Source: Physcomitrium patens (Eukaryota > Streptophyta > Bryopsida > Funariales > Funariaceae). From it: DNA of 64,000 nucleotides. The notes under the pieces were generated by a model. It was given only the letters and a program-made list of their open reading frames with translations, searched no databases and was not told the DNA's origin. This document shows positions 57,060 through 64,000 of the stretch, one piece after another. The translations under genes and the position numbers were made by a program. Position 1 is the stretch's first letter; every line of letters starts with the position of its first letter. The stretch spans positions 5,832,735-5,896,734 of the forward strand of contig NC_037271.1 of the NCBI RefSeq assembly GCF_000002425.4, in the 5' to 3' direction.

Positions 57060-59031
57060 TCCGAGACGGGTTTTCAATTTCTGGAGGAGGTCATGTCGAA
57101 TGTACTTAGGATAGACCTAATTAAGTGCGTTAGGATGTAGAGGCGGTCGAAAGGATGGTTAGTAATTACTAATGTGTCAGATGGGATGGAGATGAAAAAT
57201 GGACAGTAGAGATAACATGTTGTTGTTATCACCACTAGGTAAAAGAATAGGAGAGAGGCACCCATTTACGATCATTCTCAAATGTCACATTCTGTTATTG
57301 TCTCTTTTTGGTATTACAATTTTGGCTGTTTTGGAGTATTGGAGCATAGTATTGACGGTTAAAGCTTGAAAGAGTGTGTGTCATGGCGATTGAGAGTACA
57401 AAGAGAGCTACAGACAAAGAGGAAAGTGGCCCAAATGTGAAAGCTAAATGCAATTTAGGACCACCATCCGTAGTAATCGTTACTAATATGGAGCCTATGA
57501 AGTTGGAGATTTGCTGGACGCCAAGGAGAATATGAGATTTTTGAAATGTGTAAATGTTTCAGTTTTTGAGAAGGTCAGATAGTTTGTTTTCAATTAATGT
57601 CAAATTAGTAGAAGAATACATCGCAAACTATGATCCATAGGATGGATCGAGCGTAGTACAAGGACACGTTATCGGTGTTGATGAGAAGATCTTCGAAAAA
57701 GTACTATTTCTTCCAGTTGGAGAGATTGCGATGGGTGTTGAGGAATCCAATGACTTCCAACCGGGAAGTTATTTCAAAAGTGGCATGTCATCATTTGAGA
57801 AGAACCAAGGTTGGTAGACGGATGAGGCAATTATATCAAAGCTCATGGAATAGTTGCGCTTCGTACTGAGGCGTCTAGGGTTGTATTGACACAACACATA
57901 TATATTAAGACGATTAATCTTTGCAGTGGTAGGAACGTTTGAAGGGATGGTGTTCAATTGGGCAACTTATGTAGCAACCTGTATTCATGCGAAAATGGGA
58001 GCCAAGCACAAAATAGAGAAGTTTACAGCGTTGCTATGTTCCAATTATGTGTATGCTGTGATCGCATATACATTGTGGCAAACATCACTAGTAGAGGGAA
58101 GTTCTGAACCAGTGCCAATGCCTCCGCAATAAGAATGGAATTTGTTGGCACAGAATGTCAATACAACGGAGGTAATATATGAAATTGGAAAATCCAATCA
58201 TTTAGTGGCATCAAAAATGGATCCGATTCGTTCAGTGGTGGAGGAGGAGAATGAAGTTCCAATGTTGTTAGATGTCAATTAGTTAGCGTTTCCACAAGGC
58301 CGACTACCGGAAGGCATACATCTTAAAAATGTTCTATTGAAGTACATTTTGGAAATATATTGCATGGTACGATCATTAGATGTACAGGGCAGTGATAAAC
58401 AGGAATTAGAGGCAAGCAAAAAGGTGATATCGGAGCAGACCTGAAGAATTGAAGAGCAAGAATGGATCATCCAAGCGAATGCAAAATCCAATCTGCTATT
58501 AGAACGAAAAATTGGAGAACAACAAGAAGCTTGGGACAAAGAAAGAAAACGCATGGTGGAGACCCACATGCAAGAACTATTCCGGGCTCACAGTCATTCA
58601 ATTTTGGAACTGAAAAAAGGAAATGGTCAGTTGGTAATGGAACGAGAAAAGGCCAAGTTATTGGCGCAAGAGAAATTGGTATTGAGTGACCAATACAAAT
58701 ATGAAAATGGAGCTATTAAAGGTTTAAATTGAGGCCTTAAACGTTGAGGTGACAAGATTGGCAAAGGATTTAGTCAATATTGGTCAAGCACAAGTATCGA
58801 TATTGTCAGTTTCCAAAGTTCCAGAAGAGAGGAGTCACTTTTAATGCCAGTTGGAATTGAGAGATGCCCAGGTCCTGAAATTGGAAGCTCAAGTCCGTGA
58901 ACTAGGCAAATACAATGAAGACCTTTCAGCTCAGTTGAGGCAGGAACCGATGGAAGAATTGGAGGAGGATGAAGATTTGCACTTGGAACCGGAATCGGTA
59001 GAACCAATAACAAATACTACAGCAATTGATT
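57060..59031 (+). pseudogene. Element C extra 3' coding region with a coiled-coil end
   Basis: Between integrase and the 3' LTR there is a 2-kb region with coding texture. Its first half shows blocks such as IFEKVLFLPVGE and AKMGAKHKIEKFTALL, which recall the domain found in plant transposon-associated proteins, though not firmly. The second half (about 58380-59030) is a long run rich in Glu, Lys, Gln and Leu (LLERKIGEQQEAWDKERKRM; LELRDAQVLKLEAQVRELGK), as in a coiled coil, ending acidic. Position matches the accessory or env-like slot of OTA elements, but no envelope features (signal, membrane anchor) were seen. Broken. Element A has only a short counterpart. Confidence 0.6.
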
Positions 59032-59141
59032 AATTAGATAGGCCAGAGGGATCTCAATTTTTGTAGAATTTTGTTAGATAATTTTTAGATAGGTATCAAT
59101 TGAGTGTTTGTGAGGACATTGCATAGATAAGAATAGGGCTA

Positions 59142-59905
59142 TGTAGAATAGATATTAATTCATTTTTGAAAGATATTGATAAAATATATTAATAGTCCAT
59201 ATAATAGGAAATTTAGGAGGACAGATGAGTGATTTAGTTATTAAAAGTGATTAATTATAGAATTACGATTAGAATCTGGAGAATCAAGGGAAAGTATATA
59301 GGAGTTGTAGAAGTTAATTAAGATGCCATCGCTGTGATAGTTGTGAGCTGGGGTAAGCTTGGTGCTACTTCTTTTCTTTTGTTTGTTATTTTCTTTGAAT
59401 AAGACGATTGAGAGTTTCTGAATATTGTGAAGTGAATTATGGAATGGAAATGTGATTGGTATTATTTGAGAAGAAGAAAGATTGAATGCTGAAATCTGAT
59501 TGTAGTTCAGCAGAGAGAATGAATCTGTGTTTGTGTGAAACACTGTAATATGAATGGCAGTTCTGTGTGAAGAATTCTAGTGATTGGAATGAGGGTAATT
59601 GTATGCTGAAAACTGTGAGGGCGCAGTATTATAGTCGGAGATTATGAGAGTGAGTATATTGGTGGAAATAGCAATTATTGGTATGACTGAATTGTTGTAA
59701 AGAAGAGACCGATAAGGTGAAGGAGGGGATTATAGTTTCCTTGTGTGTTCAGATATTGGAAATAGAGATGATACATTCAAGAGGTAATTGATTGTATAAC
59801 CTTAACATGAACGCTTAAGCAACTAGTCATTTTCCATGTTCGAATCTTCCTATAGAGATTTATTTCCATTAGATTAATTTGGAATAAGTAAAACGAGCAA
59901 TCATA
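59142..59905 (+). repeat. Element C 3' LTR
   Basis: TGTAGAATAG to AATCATA, after the purine-rich GATAAGAATAGGGCTA and followed by the CATGT duplication. Confidence 0.9.
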
Positions 59906-59910
59906 CATGT

Positions 59911-60239
59911 GTTGCTTTCATCTCTCCTAATAAGCCTCCTAATAGTTTAGACTTTTATCTTTAGATTCCAACCTTCTCTTAAGCTTTATACTAAATATCT
60001 AAATCCTACATAATATAAATACTATAATAAAAATAGATAAATCTCCAAATAAATTTTTTTATATCAATTTTCTTTAAATTTATTTACTAACCATTCTAAT
60101 CTACATCAAGACTTACAAATATTATATATATATTAATTAATTTTTACATACTATAAGCTTTTACAATACGACATCATCACTTTAAATATCATCTTATAAG
60201 CATACAAGATTGCAAGAAGTTTTATGTTCTAATCTTGTT
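59911..60239. other. AT-rich DNA right of element C
   Basis: No gene, repeat end or retroelement motif recognised; probably the far end of element G, too decayed to read. Confidence 0.3.
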
Positions 60240-60623
60240 TAGATGTTATTACTATTTTTTTGAGTATATTAACCAAATTTTGGTTGACCTATTCCATATG
60301 TCCATCAATTTGAGAGTGATAAGAAATAGTCTTTCTATGATCAATTTTAAATTATGAAGTCAAGTCTTTTATGATCACATTTAAAAAATATTTCTTTATA
60401 TCACTAATTAGGATTTTTGGAAATCCAAATCTAGTCATAATCTACTCATAGAAGAATTGCTACTACTATGTATTTCATACCACTAGTGGAGTTTGAATGA
60501 ACTTTTTCAATATAATTAATTTTCTATTTTTTAAAAGAGACTAAAGATAAAGATACACAAAGAGACAAATTCATATTTAGATTATTCTACCATACTATTA
60601 ACATACATCACAAGTTTTAATAT

Positions 60624-60662
<39 letters not shown>

Positions 60663-63120
60663 AAAATAATATAGATCAATAATAGTTAGTTTTAAAGAAT
60701 TTTTGCACAGTCATGGTTTCAAAAAAGAGACCTTCACATACACTATTGTAACATGTTAATAGAATGGTAGGAATTTCTTTGTCCATCACATACATGTTTA
60801 ATATCTTGTTGATTCTTCTTTTATATAATTTATTCTCGATTATAGTAAAGTGTCTATTATTGATTTTTACCTTCATATATTATCTTGTAGGATGATTTTC
60901 TATCTAAGAATACACTGAATATCTAGTTATAGAGAATTTAGCTTTAATTTATTGAATAAGTTTGGATAAGAGATGTCTTCTTATTCTAAAGGCCAAAAAA
61001 AATAATAGTATCAAAAGATATTTTATTGATAAAATCTTTTTATATTTAAGAATTTTTATACGTAAGACTTTCTAATGTATCTAAAAATGCCCTAATATCC
61101 TTTGTCATACCAAATCATAATTAATTATTTGCTACTAAGTTTGATTTTTCATAAGCTTGAAGAAAATCTATAATCCTCTTACAAATATCTATCTTTATAT
61201 CATAACTTTGTCATAGCTCCATATCTTCATCTTTAACATATATATAAATTATTGACTTTCAAAAATCCCTTTACTTTGCATAAATAGCCCAAATTGTAGA
61301 AAAACTCGTTCAAACTATTTTTTTCCCATAAAAGATTTTTTTTCCTAAAATTTTAGAAATTCATATTTTTTGATCCAATAGTTCAATTGTTTTTAAATTT
61401 TTAGATAATTTAGAATTTATCCTTAAGTTTTACTATAAAAAAAATAAATTTTATATCTACTACAAATCATCTAGTAACTTAAAAATCCTAGCAAGTACTT
61501 TAAATCCTAATTTACAAGCATCTAAACACTATTTTCTCTATATCTCAAAAATCAAAACTCCAAATACTAAAAAATTTGTGTATAAAATATATTAACATAA
61601 TAACATATATTTTTAGAAATTTTTAGCTAAAACTTTATCAAATTTCTCAAAATATGGCTCAAAATATAACCATTAGTAAATCAAGTTACTTGTTGCCTTT
61701 AGATTGCAAGCATTGAATTCAACTTCTTATAAATCTTTTATTTTAGCTTGTAATTTATCAAATAATATGTAAAAAATGTAGTAAAAAAATTGCTCTCTCC
61801 AACCCTAATTGCCAATTCCTCATTGCTTCTTATATGCATGCATTATGTCCAAAAGAATGATAGTAGATACAAAACCAATACCTTAACTTTGAGCACCTAT
61901 ATCTCTTTCATAAAAACTCCAAATCACACAAATTTTACACCAAAACCATAGCCAAAAATCTAAACTCTTTGACTCTAATCTATTAAATTTGAATTCTTTT
62001 GAAAGAGTAATCCTAATTCCTAATAAGGCCTTAGGCAGCCTCCTTGAAGCCCATTGGATATGCCTTTTAGCCAATAGCAATGGAGATTTTTATCATCCAT
62101 CTCCATTCATCTATATGGATGCCTTAACTATTCCTTCTGCTACCAAAATTCCTTTTCAATCTTTTTTTTATAAGATTTTCATAATATATGTCCTAAACAC
62201 TGAATAAATTAAACAAAACAAGATTTCAAGAATCACCAATGTCTAATAAAGATGGCTCTAAATATATAAAACTAATATTAATATAAAACCAACTTCTATA
62301 ATAGCCTTTTTAAATTAGCCAATTCAAATTAGAAATCTAACCATATTTTGTGACTAACTAAAATCTAATAATATGGTTCTTATCACATTATATAGTAAAT
62401 TATACATTAAATATTTATGTAAATTATTTTGACATAATAGTCAAACCATTAAATTCTTCTAGTAGAAACATCTACCTTGCAAGTTTGCTACCTAAATCCA
62501 CCTTATTAAAAAAATATTTAATTTCTATTTTATTTATAAAAAATACTATTAGATTTAAGAAAAAATAGTGCTTAAACTTCTTGACAAAAAAAACCATGTA
62601 AGGCATTCTTGTTTTGTGGTAGTATAATTCTTTTTTGTAGTATTTAAATATCTACTAGCAAAGGCTATGAGATAGTTCTTACCTTTTTTACCACTTGCTT
62701 GACACATGATGCTTCCTACTACCACTAATAAAGCATCACAAAGTACATAGAAGGATAATGACCAATTGGGTGGTTTTAACATAAAGAAAGTACTAAGTTT
62801 TTAATTAAAGGTATCAAATACCTCTTGGCATTTTTTTCTCTATTCAAACTCCACCTTCTTTTATATTAGTCTAATTATAGATATAGAAAGTATAGCATAG
62901 TCTTGTATGACTTCTTGATACTATCTAATATGTCGTAAGGTCTTTTATATCTCTTTTGCCATCAAAAAAAAAATAATTCTACAATTATCTTGACTTTCTT
63001 TAGGTTGGATTCTTGGCCCTTATTTGATAATATATATCTTAGTAGGACTCCTATTTTAACTGCTAGGAATATTTTGTGAAGATTTATAGCTATTGTAGCT
63101 TTTCTACATCATTAAAAATT
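60240..63120 (-). mobile_element. Element G: minus-strand Ty3/gypsy fossil split by R1d
   Basis: Read right to left: RT/RNase H connection and RNase H (about 62780-62555, FYVLCDALLVVVG, then AFASRYLNTTKKNYTTTKQE), then R1d, then the integrase zinc region (60876-60676) and core (about 60430-60240, GFPKILISD, then a YHSQIDG block). The order shows that one gypsy element was interrupted by R1d. A (TA)n microsatellite lies at about 60627-60659. No LTR could be assigned. Very decayed. Confidence 0.6.
60886..62455 (+). repeat. R1d: R1 repeat inserted in element G
   Basis: Starts with a decayed form of the R1 end (GATTTTCTATCTAAGAATACACT, 60894 on) and runs to about 62455. It keeps the blocks TCCTAATAAGG...GGCAGCCTCCTTGAAGCCC (62010-62050) and the CTAATAATATGGTTCTTA end region. 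Longest single R1 here (about 1.57 kb). No coding capacity. Confidence 0.65.
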
Positions 63121-63336
63121 AGCCCTCATACAATCATGATGTATTGTCCTAGAGAATTAGGTGCTAAAATCATCAATGAATATTATCATTCATTTGTATA
63201 ATAGATCTGAAAAAGGCATACAACATTGCTCTTTAAAATGCCATAAAAGCATTGCAAAGTCTAAAAAGCATGATCATATAAATAAAGTTATTTCAAGTTA
63301 TAAAAAAAATAATTTATGGTGGTCTTCTTGGACTAT

Positions 63337-63447
63337 TGTCAAGGACATGCATCTTGAAGAAAGAAATCCTCAATATACTCTTGTGTCACTAAAAATAACT
63401 AGAAAATCACTCAAAGATGATATAATATTGAATTAGAATGGTTATTG

Positions 63448-63484
<37 letters not shown>

Positions 63485-64000
63485 AGAAAATTTAAAAACA
63501 AGACCAAAGACTAAAAAGGCATTAATAAGAATGAAGAAGGCTTTACTCTTACCTCTATATATACTCTTAACTAAGAGCTACTTGGCAATATCTTATAAGA
63601 CCTCCAAAACATGTTTACTTTGCAAAACATGTATCTTAACTTATAAGACAAGTTTTCTATATGTGTACCATATAGTTAGCTTGTTCCACAAGCTATCAAC
63701 ATGTGGTTAACTTATTGACCAAGTTTCTAATCTTTCAATCAATTACAAATACATGTAAAGTCAAAATAGCATTTATGAGGCTTTTAGAAAGCTTTTCCAA
63801 AAGGTATTATGAAATTAATCTACTTTTATTTATTTTTATCTACTTCTATGTAATCACATATGTATTTACTAGAATACATATATATATCCATGATATTACA
63901 TTCCTTTTTAAGGACGAGTTCTATAAAAGACACTCATCATCTGTTAATGAAATCCAAGATGTATAAATTGTATTTGTCAAATACTCTGATCTTTATTTTC
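63337..64000 (-). mobile_element. E6: chromovirus LTR and start of 3' region, cut by the window end
   Basis: LTR at 63337-63895 (TGTCAAGGACATGC...CCATGATA), with a TATA-type box and a run of 33 A at 63450-63482 where other copies have three to five. The 3' region continues to the end of the window and matches E3-E5 (CAAATACTCTGATCTTTATTT). Fossil. Confidence 0.7.

Larger units (their letters stand above)
48694..59905 (+). mobile_element. Element C: full-span OTA-type Ty3/gypsy fossil
   Basis: Bounded by two LTRs of 764 bp each (48694-49457 and 59142-59905) and a perfect 5-bp target duplication CATGT (48689-48693 and 59906-59910). In order: tRNA-Asp-type primer site, gag with four zinc knuckles, spacer, protease, RT, RNase H, integrase, a 2-kb extra 3' region, polypurine tract and LTR. 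A B-family solo LTR lies inside it. LTR identity is about 93-95% by eye, mostly transitions, so it is several million years old under usual plant rates. Structurally whole apart from the insertion, with roughly fifteen or more coding breaks. Confidence 0.92.

Noticed and set aside
57060-59031. Retroviral envelope gene
   Set aside because: No signal peptide, fusion segment or membrane anchor was seen; the sequence is coiled-coil-like.

Overview
The window looks like a piece of a land-plant nuclear genome, more likely from a seed-free plant (bryophyte or other early lineage) than a seed plant. It holds a small island of host genes (about 21.8-33.2 kb) inside AT-rich, deeply nested LTR retrotransposons. 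The plant call rests on a full-length SP1-type chloroplast-envelope RING E3 ligase gene (23002-24060), a multi-exon laccase-type gene on the opposite strand, GT/AG introns, and a primer site complementary to plant tRNA-Asp in one LTR element. The seed-free suggestion is inference, from pol lineages that look fungal-like (elements B and E) of a kind reported in mosses and lycophytes.

Layout. 1-14990: old OTA-type (Tat/Athila-like) Ty3/gypsy element A, split by a younger, nearly complete Ty3/gypsy element B (3248-12298) with LTRs of about 1.5 kb. 14991-20238: minus-strand chromovirus E1, itself split by an AT-rich insertion; then a lone E-type LTR (20302-20855). 21761-28600: host island with the SP1-like gene, a convergent laccase-type gene that stops after its second domain, and a last-exon remnant of an unidentified gene. 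28714-31944: an internally reduced Ty1/copia element. 32000-33200: low-copy DNA with an unrecognised 182-codon frame and a perfect hairpin beside a T-tract. 34000-36422: two tandem chromovirus 3' ends (E3, E4). 36423-42744: an R1 repeat, then OTA element D, broken by a nested pair of R1 repeats that forms a palindrome with arms of about 1 kb. 42745-44390: chromovirus E5 3' end with integrase tail and chromodomain. 44391-48688: AT-rich unclassified DNA and another R1. 48694-59905: OTA element C, bounded by two 764-bp LTRs and a perfect 5-bp target duplication, carrying a solo LTR of family B on the opposite strand. 59911-64000: decayed minus-strand gypsy G, split by R1, then another E-type LTR.

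How parts relate. The retroelements are fossils; none reads as intact. The most unusual observation is that the LTR of family B carries a stretch of several hundred bp clearly related to the gag-protease spacer of families C and D. Part of that stretch has been tandemly amplified inside the LTR (5, 4 and 1 copies in the three LTRs seen), and one B LTR has landed inside the matching segment of element C. The host genes are not an operon or pathway: one is a plastid outer-envelope ubiquitin ligase, the other resembles a secreted multicopper oxidase that has lost its C-terminal copper domain.

All identities and percentages here are by eye; nothing was aligned or searched.
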